The translations under genes were made by a program, and so were the position numbers. From the NCBI RefSeq assembly GCF_023554255.2, contig NZ_JAMJWD020000006.1, positions 248,001-312,000 on the forward strand: a stretch of 64,000 nucleotides of DNA. Reading direction: 5' to 3'. The notes below the pieces were generated by a model. That model saw nothing but the letters and a program-made list of their open reading frames with translations. It was not told where the DNA came from and searched no databases. Positions 43,423 through 52,885 of the stretch are shown piece after piece (within the stretch, counting starts at the first letter, position 1; each line of letters begins with the position of its first letter). Source of the stretch: Phyllobacterium sp. 21LDTY02-6. GTDB lineage: Bacteria > Pseudomonadota > Alphaproteobacteria > Rhizobiales > Rhizobiaceae.

Positions 43423-45018
43423 CTAGCGGGCCGCAGCCAGGATCATGTCTGCGGCCTTTTCAGCGATCATGATCGTTGGAGAATTCGTATTGCCGGATGT
43501 GATGTTCGGCATGATCGACGCATCGGCTATTCTCAGGCCATCGACGCCCCGTACGCGCAATTGCGGATCGACGACGGAATCCGGATCAGCGCCCATGCGG
43601 CAGGTGCCGGCGGGATGGAAGATGGTCGTCCCTATCGCACCGGCGGCTTCGATGAGTTCGGCTTCGCTTTGATATTGCGGCCCCGGCTTAAATTCCTCCG
43701 GGCTGTATTTCTGCAACGATTTCTGCGCCACGATATTGCGCGTGATGCGGATCGAATCTGCCGCCACACGCCTGTCGCCTTCGGTGCTGAGATAGTTCGG
43801 CCTTATGGCCGGCTGGTCGCGGTGATGCCGCGATTTGACGTGGACGCTGCCGCGACTTTCGGGCCGAAGATTGCAAACGCTGGCGGTGAAGGCAGGGAAG
43901 GGGTGGACGTTCTCGCCGAATTTCTCCAAGGACAATGGCTGAACGTGATACTGCAGATTGGCGGTTTCGACGGATGGATCCGAGCGCGTGAAAACGCCGA
44001 GCTGGCTCGGCGCCATCGACATTGGCCCTGATTGCCGCAACAGATATTCAAGCGCAATGGAGGCCTTGCCGACGAGGCGGTTGGCTTTCTCGTTCAAGGT
44101 CGGAATGCCGGAAACCTTGTAGGCGCAGCGCAACTGCAAATGGTCCTGCAGATTTTCTCCGACATCGCGCCGCTCGACTCTCGTCTCTATCCCCGCCGCC
44201 TGCAATACGTCGCCGCGCCCTATGCCGGAGAGTTCCAATATTTGCGGCGAGCCGATCGAGCCGGCGGCCAGGACTATCTCGCGCCGGCACCGCAGCTGGC
44301 GCACTGTCCCCTCCTGCTCGAGTTCGAGCCCGGTCGCTCGCGGCCCATCGAAGAGGAGCCTCAATACATGCGCGCCGGTCTCCACCCGCAGGTTGGATCG
44401 ATCTCTGGCGGGGCGGAGAAATGCCTTGGCCGTGTTCCAGCGAATGCCACGCTTCTGGTTGACCTTGAAATAGGACGAGCCTTCATTGTCGCCGCGATTG
44501 AAATCATCGATGCGCGGGATGCCGGCTTCCTCAGCAGCGTCCCGGAAAGCATCGAGGATGGCCCAATGCAGCCGGGCTTCCTCCACGCGCCATTCGCCGC
44601 CGGCGCCATGAAACTCGCTTTCGCCCAGATAGTAATCTTCCGATTTCCTGAAATAGGGCAGGACATCGTCCCATCCCCAGCCGGTGCAGCCGCTCTGCCG
44701 CCAGATATCGTAGTCTCGGGCCTGGCCGCGCATATAGATCATGCCATTGATCGACGAGCAGCCGCCCAGCACCTTTCCACGCGGATAATTGAGAATGCGA
44801 CCATTCAGCCCCGGTTCCGCCTCGGTGGTGAAGCACCAGTCCGTGCGCGGGTTCGAGATGCAGTAGAGATAGCCGACCGGAATATGTATCCAGTGATAAT
44901 TGTCGCGCCGGCCGGCTTCCAGCAGAAGCACTGACACATCCTTGTCGGCCGACAGCCGATTGGCCAGCGTGCACCCGGCCGTCCCGGCCCCGACGATGAT
45001 GTAGTCATAGGTGGTCAT
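43423..45018 (-). CDS. GMC-family oxidoreductase (choline dehydrogenase-like)
   Basis: A 531-residue FAD enzyme. The dinucleotide motif YIIVGAGTAGCTLANRLS is at residues 5-22, GMC signature 1 lies around RGKVLGGCSSINGMIYMRGQ near residue 80, signature 2 around GSIGSPQILELSGIG, and the C-terminal HPAGTCRMG and NTNSPT hold the catalytic His/Asn pair. GMC enzymes oxidise alcohols to aldehydes. It starts in an ATGA overlap with the LivM gene, so it is the last gene of the liv-type operon. This suggests the imported compound carries an alcohol group. Confidence 0.92.
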   Translation of the reverse strand: MTTYDYIIVGAGTAGCTLANRLSADKDVSVLLLEAGRRDNYHWIHIPVGYLYCISNPRTDWCFTTEAEPGLNGRILNYPRGKVLGGCSSINGMIYMRGQARDYDIWRQSGCTGWGWDDVLPYFRKSEDYYLGESEFHGAGGEWRVEEARLHWAILDAFRDAAEEAGIPRIDDFNRGDNEGSSYFKVNQKRGIRWNTAKAFLRPARDRSNLRVETGAHVLRLLFDGPRATGLELEQEGTVRQLRCRREIVLAAGSIGSPQILELSGIGRGDVLQAAGIETRVERRDVGENLQDHLQLRCAYKVSGIPTLNEKANRLVGKASIALEYLLRQSGPMSMAPSQLGVFTRSDPSVETANLQYHVQPLSLEKFGENVHPFPAFTASVCNLRPESRGSVHVKSRHHRDQPAIRPNYLSTEGDRRVAADSIRITRNIVAQKSLQKYSPEEFKPGPQYQSEAELIEAAGAIGTTIFHPAGTCRMGADPDSVVDPQLRVRGVDGLRIADASIMPNITSGNTNSPTIMIAEKAADMILAAAR

Positions 45019-45998
45019 CAGTCGTGGTCTTTGTTCTGCAGCCATCTTCCGAAACGGGAAGCATAGAGCTCACCGATAAGCCCACGCCGGAACACGAGTA
45101 CGCAGATCATGAAGATGATCCCGGTGATGACCGTGACCGGAAATTCCGACGTTGCCAGATAATTGCCGAGCGCCGTGATCAGCGCGGCACCGAAGATCGG
45201 TCCCACCAGCGTGCCGATGCCGCCAAGCAATGTCATCAGCACCACTTCGCCGGACATTTGCCAGCTGACATCGGTAAGCGTGGCAAACTGGAAGACGATG
45301 GCTTTCATGCCGCCCGCGAGGCCGGTCAAAGCAGCGGACATGACAAAGGCCGCCAGCTTGTAACGGGCCACCGAGTAGCCGAGCGATATGGCGCGAGGTT
45401 CGTTCTCGCGGACGGATTTCAATATCATCCCGAACGGCGAATTGATGATGCGCCAGATGATGAACATGCCGAGCAGGAAAACGGCAAGTACGAAGAAATA
45501 CATGTTGAGCGGCTGGTTGAGGTCGATAAGACCAAACAGATGGCCGCGCGGAATGCCCTGGATTCCGTCTTCGCCGAAGGTGAACGGCGCCTGCAGGCAG
45601 AAGAAGAAGAACATCTGCGACAATGCCAGCGTGATCATGGTCGAATAGATGCCCTGCCGGCGGATCGCCAGGAAGCCGATGACGAGGCCGAGCACGGCAG
45701 CTCCGGCCACGCCGACCAGAATGCCGAGTTCCGGCGTCAAGCCCCAGACCTTGACGGAATGCGCCGTGAAATAGGCCGCGCCGCCGAAGAATGCCGCATG
45801 TCCGAACGATAATATGCCCGTATAGCCGAGGAGAAGGTTGAACGCGCAGGCAAAGAGGGCAAAGCACAGGACCTTCATGAGGAATACGGGATAGAAATAG
45901 AAGGGTGCGGCCAGGAGCAGGGCGATACCGATCAGGATCAGGACGAACTCGAGATTGAGCCGGCGCGGCTTATCGGTCGCAAGGGATGCTTCGGTCAT
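45018..45998 (-). CDS. Branched-chain amino-acid-type ABC permease (LivM-like)
   Basis: A 326-residue inner-membrane permease with 8-10 hydrophobic segments. The LivM hallmark LLGYTGILSFGHAAFFGGAAY is at about 55-75, and a C-terminal LLGGIGTLVGPIFGA segment contacts the ATPase. Start 45998 is chosen because AAGG lies nine bases upstream; ATG 46007 directly abuts the same AAGG. It overlaps the LivH gene end. Confidence 0.92.
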   Translation of the reverse strand: MTEASLATDKPRRLNLEFVLILIGIALLLAAPFYFYPVFLMKVLCFALFACAFNLLLGYTGILSFGHAAFFGGAAYFTAHSVKVWGLTPELGILVGVAGAAVLGLVIGFLAIRRQGIYSTMITLALSQMFFFFCLQAPFTFGEDGIQGIPRGHLFGLIDLNQPLNMYFFVLAVFLLGMFIIWRIINSPFGMILKSVRENEPRAISLGYSVARYKLAAFVMSAALTGLAGGMKAIVFQFATLTDVSWQMSGEVVLMTLLGGIGTLVGPIFGAALITALGNYLATSEFPVTVITGIIFMICVLVFRRGLIGELYASRFGRWLQNKDHD

Positions 45999-45999
45999 G

Positions 46000-46887
46000 T
46001 CAGACATCCTTTCCGAACAGGCCCGCGGGCCGCACAAGCAATACGATGGCCATGATCACGAAGATGACGATGCTCGATGCCTCCGGATAGAACACTTTGG
46101 TCAGTCCCTCGAATATGCCGAGCATGTAGCCCGTGATGATGGCGCCGAGGATCGAGCCCATGCCACCCACGACAACGACGGCGAACACGACGATGATGAG
46201 GTTCGAACCCATGAGCGGGCTTACCTGGTAGATCGGCGCGGCCAGGATGCCGGCGAGACCGGCGAGGCCCGCTCCAAGCCCGTAGGTAAAGGTGAGCAGC
46301 AGCGGAACGTTGATGCCGAAAGCACGCACCAGCGTCGGGTTTTCCGTCGCAGCGCGCAGGTAGGAACCGAGTTTCGTCTTCTCGATCAGCAACCAGGTGC
46401 CGAGGCACACCACCAGCGACGCAACGACCACCCATGCGCGATATTTCGGCAGGAACATGAAGCCGAGATTGTAGCCTCCGGCAAGAGCACCGGGGACGGC
46501 ATAGGGCTGCCCGGCAGCGCCGTAATAGTAGCGGAACATGCCTTCAAGAACGAGCGCCAGGCCGAAGGTGAACAGCAGCCCGTAAAGATGGTCGAGATTG
46601 TACAGCCGCGATAGCGCAATGCGTTCGATGAAGGCGCCGGCGAGGCCGACAACCAGCGGCGCGATGATCAGCGCCGGCCAGTAGCCGATGCCAAGCTCGG
46701 CGAGCAGCAGATAGCCGACAAAAGCGCCAATCATATATTGCGCGCCGTGGGCGAAGTTGATCACCCGCAGCAAACCGAAAATGATGGCCAGCCCGAGACT
46801 CAGCATGGCGTAGAAGGAACCGTTGATCAGGCCGATCAGCAATTGCCCGAGGAAGGCTTGCACCGGCACGCCGAAGATCATCATCAT
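46000..46887 (-). CDS. Branched-chain amino-acid-type ABC permease (LivH-like)
   Basis: A 295-residue permease with about eight membrane segments. Typical LivH blocks are SLGLAIIFGLLRVINFAHG near residue 30 and VVVVGGMGSILGAIITGYMLG near 245. It pairs with LivM to form the channel. The gene follows livF by four bases and overlaps the LivM gene. Confidence 0.93.
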   Translation of the reverse strand: MMMIFGVPVQAFLGQLLIGLINGSFYAMLSLGLAIIFGLLRVINFAHGAQYMIGAFVGYLLLAELGIGYWPALIIAPLVVGLAGAFIERIALSRLYNLDHLYGLLFTFGLALVLEGMFRYYYGAAGQPYAVPGALAGGYNLGFMFLPKYRAWVVVASLVVCLGTWLLIEKTKLGSYLRAATENPTLVRAFGINVPLLLTFTYGLGAGLAGLAGILAAPIYQVSPLMGSNLIIVVFAVVVVGGMGSILGAIITGYMLGIFEGLTKVFYPEASSIVIFVIMAIVLLVRPAGLFGKDV

Positions 46888-46891
46888 CGCG

Positions 46892-47596
46892 TCAAACTCC
46901 CAGCGCTTCGTTGAGCATGGTCATGCGTTGCGGTAGTTCCCCGACAGGGAAATTATCGATGATCCTGCCATGGTCCACCACATAGAAGCGATCGGCCACC
47001 TTGCTGGCGAAACGGAAATTCTGCTCCACCAGAAGCACGGTGATACCGCGTTTCTTCAGCTCCACGAGCACTTCGCCGATGCGCTGCACGATGACCGGCG
47101 CGAGGCCCTCTGTCGGTTCGTCGAGGAGCAGAAGCTTCACCCCGGTACGAAGGATGCGCGCCATCGCAAGCATTTGTTGCTCGCCGCCGGACAGCTTGGT
47201 GCCGGGACTGTTGCGCCGTTCCTTGATGTTCGGAAACAGCTCGAAAATTTCGTCGATGCTCATGCCGCCCTTCGATACGACCGGCGGCAGATGCAGGTTC
47301 TCCTCCACAGTCAGCGTCGCGAATATGCCCCGCTCCTCCGGCACGAACCCGATTCCGGCATGCGCGGTACGGTGGAGAGGCACGCGCATCATGTCCTTTC
47401 CGTCGAAAGCGATCTTGCCGGTGCGCTTGCGGATGATGCCCATTATGGCACGGAGCGTCGTCGTCTTGCCGACACCGTTCCGGCCGAGCAAGGTCACCGT
47501 CTCGCCGGAATGGATATCGAGATCGATACCGTGCAGCGCGTGACCTTCGCCATACCAGGCATTGAGATCGCGGACGGAAAGCAGCGGCTCACTCAT
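46892..47596 (-). CDS. Branched-chain amino-acid-type ABC ATPase (LivF-like)
   Basis: A 234-residue ATPase. Walker A GRNGVGKTT is near residue 38, with LivF-type PEERGIFATLTVEENL, signature LSGGEQQMLA, Walker B LLLLDEPTEGLAP and LVEQNF. Start 47596 (MSEPLLSV) lies within the overlap with the LivG gene. An upstream ATG at 47617 adds seven residues inside livG coding. Confidence 0.93.
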   Translation of the reverse strand: MSEPLLSVRDLNAWYGEGHALHGIDLDIHSGETVTLLGRNGVGKTTTLRAIMGIIRKRTGKIAFDGKDMMRVPLHRTAHAGIGFVPEERGIFATLTVEENLHLPPVVSKGGMSIDEIFELFPNIKERRNSPGTKLSGGEQQMLAMARILRTGVKLLLLDEPTEGLAPVIVQRIGEVLVELKKRGITVLLVEQNFRFASKVADRFYVVDHGRIIDNFPVGELPQRMTMLNEALGV

Positions 47597-48401
47597 GTTC
47601 AGTTCCCATATAGGCAACGCGCACGCGTTCGTCCCGGCTGACGGTGCGGTAATCTCCGGATGTCAATATCTCGCCGCGTTGAAGCACGGTCACCTGATCG
47701 CACAAATCGGCCACCACCTTCAGATTGTGCTCCACCATCAGCACGGCCCTGTCCCGCGCCACGTCCCGGATGAGATCGGATACATGGTGGACGTCTTCAT
47801 GCCCCATGCCGGCCATGGGTTCGTCGAGCAGCAGAACCTTCGGTTCCAGCGCCAGCGTCGTTGCGATCTCGAGCACGCGCTTGCGGCCATAGGAGAGATC
47901 GGCGGCTAGCCGGTTGCGAGCATCCTGCAAGCCGACAGATTCTATCAGTTGCATTGCGCGGTCGTTGAGTTGGTCGAGAGCGCCCATCGGCAGCCAGAAT
48001 TGCGTCGAAAGGTGGTGGGGCCGTTGCAGCGCCACTCTCACATTGTCGAGCACCGACAAATGCGGAAATACCGCGGAAATCTGGAACGAGCGGACCAGGC
48101 CCATGCGCGCCACCTTGGCCGGGTCGGTGCGCGTGATGTCTTCGCCAAGCAGCGTTATCGTGCCGCTCGAGGGCTGCAGGAATTTGGTCAGCAAGTTGAA
48201 GACGGTCGTCTTGCCCGCGCCATTGGGGCCGATCAGGGCATGGATTTTGGCGTGGCGCACATCCAGATCGACATTGTTGACCGCGACGAACCCGCCGAAA
48301 TCGCGGCGCAATCCGCGCGCTGTCAGGACGACGTCCGAAACCTTGTCTGCATTCGCGCCGGGGGAGATCGCTCCCCCGGCAGAGCCGTGTGACACGCTCA
48401 T
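47589..48401 (-). CDS. Branched-chain amino-acid-type ABC ATPase (LivG-like)
   Basis: A 270-residue ATPase. Walker A GPNGAGKTT is near residue 58. LivG-type features are RSFQISAVFPHLSVLDNVRVAL, a degenerate signature LSYGRKRVLEIA and Walker B VLLLDEPMAGM. The first ~22 residues precede the conserved domain. It starts just after the binding-protein gene (gap of three bases), confirming a single operon. Confidence 0.93.
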   Translation of the reverse strand: MSVSHGSAGGAISPGANADKVSDVVLTARGLRRDFGGFVAVNNVDLDVRHAKIHALIGPNGAGKTTVFNLLTKFLQPSSGTITLLGEDITRTDPAKVARMGLVRSFQISAVFPHLSVLDNVRVALQRPHHLSTQFWLPMGALDQLNDRAMQLIESVGLQDARNRLAADLSYGRKRVLEIATTLALEPKVLLLDEPMAGMGHEDVHHVSDLIRDVARDRAVLMVEHNLKVVADLCDQVTVLQRGEILTSGDYRTVSRDERVRVAYMGTEHE

Positions 48402-48404
48402 CGG

Positions 48405-49610
48405 CTACTTCACCAGATCGCAGCCGCTCTTGGCGGGGTCGATATAGGCTTCAGCACCCGGAACCGTGGCGAGCACCTTGTAATAATCCCAGGGCTGCTT
48501 GCTTTCGTCCGGCTTCTTCACTTCCATCAGGTAGACATCGCTGATGAGGCGTCCATTGGCGCCGACCTTGGCACCGCGGCCGAAGACGTCATCCACCGGC
48601 ATTTCATGCATTGCCGCGGCAACCTTTTCGGTCTCGTCCGTGCCTGCCTTCTCGATCGCCTTGAGATATTGCAGGACGCCGGAATAGGTCGCGGCATGGA
48701 TCATGTTCGGCATGCGGCCCGTGCGGTCGAAGAATTTCTTGCCGAAAGCGCGCGACTCGTCGTCCCGATCCCAATAGAAGCTCTCCGTCAGTGTCAGGCC
48801 CTGTGCCGCCTCCAGGCCGAGACCATGGACCTCGGCCAGGGTGAAGAGAAGCGCGGCAAGCCGCTGGCCACCGGCAACGATGCCGAACTCCGCCGCCTGC
48901 TTGATGGCATTGGCCGTATCCAGTCCGGCATTGGCGAGGCCGATCACCTTGGCGCCGGACGATTGCGCCTGCAGCAGGAACGAGGAATAATCGGTCGTGG
49001 CGAGCGGATGGCGCACGGAGCCGACCACGTTGCCGCCCTTGGATTTGACGAAGGTGCTCGTCTGCTCCTCGAGCGAATAGCCGAACGCATAGTCCGCCGT
49101 CAGGAAGAACCAGCTATCGCCACCAGCGCCGACAAGCGCGCCGCCTGTGCCGACCGCCAGAGCATGCGTGTCGTAGGCCCAGTGGAAGCCATAGGGTGAG
49201 CACTGCTTGCCGGTCAGTTCGGCAGTCGCCGCGCCGGTAACCAGGTCGATCTTCTTCTTTTCCTTGGAAATGCCCTGGACTGCGAGGGCCACGGACGAGG
49301 TGGTCAACTCCATGATCGAGTCCACCTGCTGCGTGTCGTACCATTGACGCGCAATATTGGCGGCAATGTCCGGCTTGTTCTGATGATCGGCCGAAATGAC
49401 CTCGATCGGTGCGTCGAGCACCTTGCCGCCAAAATCTTCCGCCGCCATCTTGGCGGCTTCGAACGACCACTTACCGCCGAAGTCCGCATAGACGCCCGAC
49501 TGATCGTTCAGGATGCCGATCTTGACCTTGCCGTCCGATACTTCCGCGCCCATCGCGGGAATGGCAGTCGCCGCCAGCAGGGCTGCGGTCGCGATGCTCA
49601 AAAGCTTCAT
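48405..49610 (-). CDS. Branched-chain amino-acid-type substrate-binding protein (LivK-like)
   Basis: A 401-residue periplasmic binding protein of the Leu/Ile/Val-receptor family. The signal peptide MKLLSIATAALLAATAIPAM is cleaved near residue 21. Family blocks are VKIGILNDQSGVYADFGG and a late YSGVLQYLKAIEKAGTDETEKV. AGGAG precedes the ATG. Many members of this family bind aromatic acids, amides or alcohol-bearing compounds rather than leucine, and the GMC oxidase in the operon points that way. It is the first gene of the operon 49610-43423. Confidence 0.93.
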   Translation of the reverse strand: MKLLSIATAALLAATAIPAMGAEVSDGKVKIGILNDQSGVYADFGGKWSFEAAKMAAEDFGGKVLDAPIEVISADHQNKPDIAANIARQWYDTQQVDSIMELTTSSVALAVQGISKEKKKIDLVTGAATAELTGKQCSPYGFHWAYDTHALAVGTGGALVGAGGDSWFFLTADYAFGYSLEEQTSTFVKSKGGNVVGSVRHPLATTDYSSFLLQAQSSGAKVIGLANAGLDTANAIKQAAEFGIVAGGQRLAALLFTLAEVHGLGLEAAQGLTLTESFYWDRDDESRAFGKKFFDRTGRMPNMIHAATYSGVLQYLKAIEKAGTDETEKVAAAMHEMPVDDVFGRGAKVGANGRLISDVYLMEVKKPDESKQPWDYYKVLATVPGAEAYIDPAKSGCDLVK

Positions 49611-49897
49611 TCGTATCTCCTCCCAAAGATTAAACTAACCGGCCATCCGGAGGATGATCCGCTACAGCCGATGATGTGATGAAAATCTACACACGCCCAT
49701 GCGGCTCAGCCGCACCCCGCTTGGTTATTCTCCTCCCTCGATCCGGCCGTTTCCCGATCCGGATAAACCAGCCCATGATCGCCTTGTTTCTCCCGACCGG
49801 CAACCATGTTGTTGCAAAAACTGTAGCATTGACAAATAAGTACACAAACACCTAATTTTGCACATATCAAGTACAAAAACGTACAGCAGGGCAGCGC

Positions 49898-50809
49898 ATG
49901 CGGCAGTTCACCTGGGACGATTTGCAATACTTCCTGGCGGTGGCGAAGACCGGCCAGCTGACCAATGCAGCGCGAAGGCTGCGCACGAACCACGTCACCG
50001 TTTCGCGGCGGATCGACAGGCTCGAAGAAGCTCTCTCGGCGCGGCTGTTCGAGCGCAGTCCGCGGGGCTACATTCTGACGGCGCTTGGAGAGAAACTGAT
50101 CGAATCCGCCGAGATCATGGAACGGGAAGCCGTGCGGTTCCAGAGCGAGGCGGCAGGCGGAACGGCGGCACTGAGCGGCGTCGTGCGATTGAGCATCCTC
50201 GAAGGCATCGCCAATTTCTTCCTGGCGGACCGGTTGCCTCTCATGGCGCAATCCCACCCCTCTCTTTCCATCGAGATGGTAACGATCCAACAGATCGTTT
50301 CGCTTTCCCGGCGCGAAGCGGATCTGTCGATCACGCTGAATGCCACGCGGACGGGAAGGTATCATCAGGAGAAGCTGACGCTTTATCGCCTTTTCGTCTA
50401 CGGGTCGCGGTCCTATCTCGAGCGTCATTCGACTGTCCGGCAGCGTTCGGATCTGTCCACCCATCAGTTCATCGGCTATATCGAGGACATGATCTTCACG
50501 CCCGGGCTCGACTATATGCGCGAGATCCTGCCGGGCCTGAGGGCATCCTATCAGAGTTCGAGCATCTTCTCGCAATTGAGCGCCGCGCGATCGGGCTTCG
50601 GCCTCTGCATCCTTCCATACTATATCGCCCGCAACTACCCCGAACTCGTGCCGGTACTGCCGAAGCAATTGCATCTCAATCGGGATTACTGGCTGATCTG
50701 CCACGAGGATATCGTCAATACACCGCGCATCCGCGTCTTGCGCGAATTCATCAAATCCGAGGTCGAGGGTCAGGCACCCATGTTCGAAGGCAGACCGCTG
50801 CTGACCTGA
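49898..50809 (+). CDS. LysR-family transcriptional regulator
   Basis: A 303-residue regulator with the LysR helix-turn-helix at residues about 3-62 (FTWDDLQYFLAVAKTGQLTNAARRLRTNHVTVSRRI) and an effector-binding domain at 90-290. It is divergent from the liv-GMC operon across 287 bases and is its likely regulator. The start at 49898 matches the family beginning; a frame from 49858 is a different reading frame. Confidence 0.92.
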   Translation: MRQFTWDDLQYFLAVAKTGQLTNAARRLRTNHVTVSRRIDRLEEALSARLFERSPRGYILTALGEKLIESAEIMEREAVRFQSEAAGGTAALSGVVRLSILEGIANFFLADRLPLMAQSHPSLSIEMVTIQQIVSLSRREADLSITLNATRTGRYHQEKLTLYRLFVYGSRSYLERHSTVRQRSDLSTHQFIGYIEDMIFTPGLDYMREILPGLRASYQSSSIFSQLSAARSGFGLCILPYYIARNYPELVPVLPKQLHLNRDYWLICHEDIVNTPRIRVLREFIKSEVEGQAPMFEGRPLLT

Positions 50810-50890
50810 TATCTGTGCCAGGTGTTTGAAATGGACTTGCCGGGCCGACAATCGTAAGCTCGAACGGACCAAACGAGGCGGGGCAAGAGC

Positions 50891-52669
50891 TTGGACAATG
50901 ACCGGATAGCGCGGAGACTGGTCGCGATCCTTGCGATCGACATGGTCGGCTATTCGCGCCACATGGAAGTCGACGAATCTGCCACGATCGCACGACTGCG
51001 CCACCACCGTCAGGAGATCATGCAGCCGATCATCTCCGGCCGTGACGGGCGCATCGTCAAGACGACCGGGGACGGGCTGCTGGTCGAGTTCGGCAGCGTG
51101 GTCGATGCCGTGGAAAGCGCCGTCCTCATCCAGCGCGCCGTCGCTGAAGCTGAATCCGGCATGGCCAGGGAGCAGCGCATCCAGTACCGCGCAGGCATCA
51201 ATATCGGCGATATAGTGGTCGATGGAGACGATATTTTCGGCGACGGGGTCAATATTGCAGCACGAATGGAGGCGCTGGCCGACCCCGGCGGCGTCTCGTT
51301 GACGTCGAGCGTTTTCGAGCAGGTGGCCGGGAAAGTCGCGTTCGCCTTCGAGGATCTCGGCGAGTGCCAGGTGAAGAACATCAAGAAGCGCATCCGTGTC
51401 TACCGGGTCGTTCTCGAGATCATCGCGGAGCAGCCCAGGGACGACATCACCCGGCCGGCGGCGCCGAAACCCGCGATCGCCGTGCTTCCCTTCCAGGACA
51501 TGAGCGCCGACAGGGACCAGGAATATTTCGCCGACGGCATCGCCGAAGACATCATCACCGGCCTTGCGCGCCACCAGGGCTTCCTGGTGATCGCACGCAA
51601 TTCGTCCTTCACCTACAAGGGCGCCCCGGTCGACATCAAGCAGGTGGCCGGTGAACTCGGCGTGCGTTATGTGTTGGAAGGCAGCGTCCGGCGCGGCGGC
51701 AACAGGGTTCGGATCACGGCGCAGCTGATCGATGCCGGTTCAGGCAGCCATATATGGGCGGAACAGTTCGACCGGCAGATCGATGATCTGTTCGAGGTTC
51801 AGGACGATATCACCGCCAGCATCGTCGGCGTTGTCGCTCCCGAACTGATCGGCGCTGAGATGCAGAGGGCGCGGCAAAAAGACAGCGCCAGCCTGAATGC
51901 CTGGGACTGCGTCATGCGGGCCAACTGGCATGCCTGGCGCTTGACGAAGAGCGACTGCGCGCAGGCCAAGGCTTTTGCCCACAAGGCGCTCACGGCCGAT
52001 CCCAATCTTGCGCGCGCCTATGTCGTGGTCGCAATGTGCTGCATCGACGAAGTGCTCTATGCCTGGACCAACAATCCAGCCGCTACGCTCGGCGACGCCC
52101 ACGGCATGGCGCGCAAGGCCGTGGAACTCGATGAGCGCGACGCCGAAGCGCATATGATCCTTGGTTCCGTGGCGCTGTTCATGCGCCGTTTCGAGGATTC
52201 GGGCCGCAGCCTCGACACGGCGATCGGCCTTAATCCCAATCTTGCCTCGGCCCGCATGTGGGGTGGTGGCTATTACGCGCTCACAGGCGATATCGAGCAG
52301 GCGCGGCACGCCCTCAAGCTTGCGCTGCGACTCAGTCCGCGCGATCCCGCCAATTATTGGACGTTCGGCTTCTTCGGCATGGCCGAGTTCGTTGGCGGCA
52401 ATTACGATGCGGCAATAGAATGGGCACGCAAGGCGCTGCATCTGAAGCCGCATTTCCCGACGGCCTGTCGCGTCCTGCTTGCCAGCTACGGCGAACTTGG
52501 CCAAAGGGAAAAAGCATCCGAGGCGCTAAGGCACCTCATGTCGTTCGCACCGGAGACGACGATTGAGAGCACGCGCGCCAGCGTTCCATGGAAGCACCAG
52601 GAACATGCGGAGCGCTATCTCGCCGCCCTGCGCAAGGGCGGGCTGCCGGAAGCATCGCAATCTCACTAG
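50891..52669 (+). CDS. Class III adenylate/guanylate cyclase with TolB-like and TPR domains
   Basis: A 592-residue signalling protein. The catalytic domain occupies residues about 8-180, with metal aspartates in AIDMVGYSRHM and TTGDGLLVEF and the transition-state pair in VNIAARMEAL. A FlgO/TolB-N-like domain follows at about 195-325 (AIAVLPFQDMSADRDQEYFADGIAEDI), then five or so TPR repeats to the end. Start TTG 50891 is used because no ATG precedes the catalytic aspartate. The architecture is common in rhizobia. The stop codon TAG (52667-52669) lies inside an inverted repeat, so the last residues derive from that element. Confidence 0.92.
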   Translation: MDNDRIARRLVAILAIDMVGYSRHMEVDESATIARLRHHRQEIMQPIISGRDGRIVKTTGDGLLVEFGSVVDAVESAVLIQRAVAEAESGMAREQRIQYRAGINIGDIVVDGDDIFGDGVNIAARMEALADPGGVSLTSSVFEQVAGKVAFAFEDLGECQVKNIKKRIRVYRVVLEIIAEQPRDDITRPAAPKPAIAVLPFQDMSADRDQEYFADGIAEDIITGLARHQGFLVIARNSSFTYKGAPVDIKQVAGELGVRYVLEGSVRRGGNRVRITAQLIDAGSGSHIWAEQFDRQIDDLFEVQDDITASIVGVVAPELIGAEMQRARQKDSASLNAWDCVMRANWHAWRLTKSDCAQAKAFAHKALTADPNLARAYVVVAMCCIDEVLYAWTNNPAATLGDAHGMARKAVELDERDAEAHMILGSVALFMRRFEDSGRSLDTAIGLNPNLASARMWGGGYYALTGDIEQARHALKLALRLSPRDPANYWTFGFFGMAEFVGGNYDAAIEWARKALHLKPHFPTACRVLLASYGELGQREKASEALRHLMSFAPETTIESTRASVPWKHQEHAERYLAALRKGGLPEASQSH

Positions 52670-52741
52670 TGACCCGAATCTGAAGTTCACTACATTACCG
52701 CAGCAGCGTCAGATGAACTTCAGATTCGATAAGGTCACTAG
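52666..52741. repeat. 76-base inverted repeat (MITE/REP-like), copy 1
   Basis: Outer arms CTAGTGACC/GGTCACTAG (52666-52674, 52733-52741) and inner arms GAATCTGAAGTTCA/TGAACTTCAGATTC (52676-52689, 52714-52727) form a hairpin. It begins and ends with CTAG and supplies the stop codon of the cyclase gene. The neighbouring element at 52755 has the same architecture but a different inner sequence. Confidence 0.85.
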
Positions 52742-52754
52742 CAATTATATGTTT

Positions 52755-52832
52755 CTAGTGTGGTTTCGGAATTGAAATACGCTCCGGCCCCCTGCCGCCA
52801 TAGTCAGGCGTATTTCAATTCCACCACACTAG
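52755..52832. repeat. 78-base inverted repeat (MITE/REP-like), copy 2
   Basis: Outer arms CTAGTGTGGT/ACCACACTAG (52755-52764, 52823-52832) and inner arms GGAATTGAAATACGC/GCGTATTTCAATTCC (52768-52782, 52808-52822) are perfectly complementary around a GC-rich loop. It shares CTAGTG ends and layout with the element 13 bases upstream. No coding sequence is present. Confidence 0.87.
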
Positions 52833-52885
52833 CTGTGGCCGAATGTAGCATTGCATAATTTCTATGCACGCGCAAAATTAAGGCA

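Noticed and set aside
49706-51574. A 622-codon open frame on the minus strand
   Set aside because: It lies antisense to the LysR and cyclase genes, which have clear catalytic and DNA-binding motifs. Its translation shows no recognisable domain.
52834-52885. Possible sigma-54 promoter before nasT (TGGCC ... TTGCA)
   Set aside because: GG and GC are 14 bases apart instead of the required 10, and the -24 element lacks CAC.
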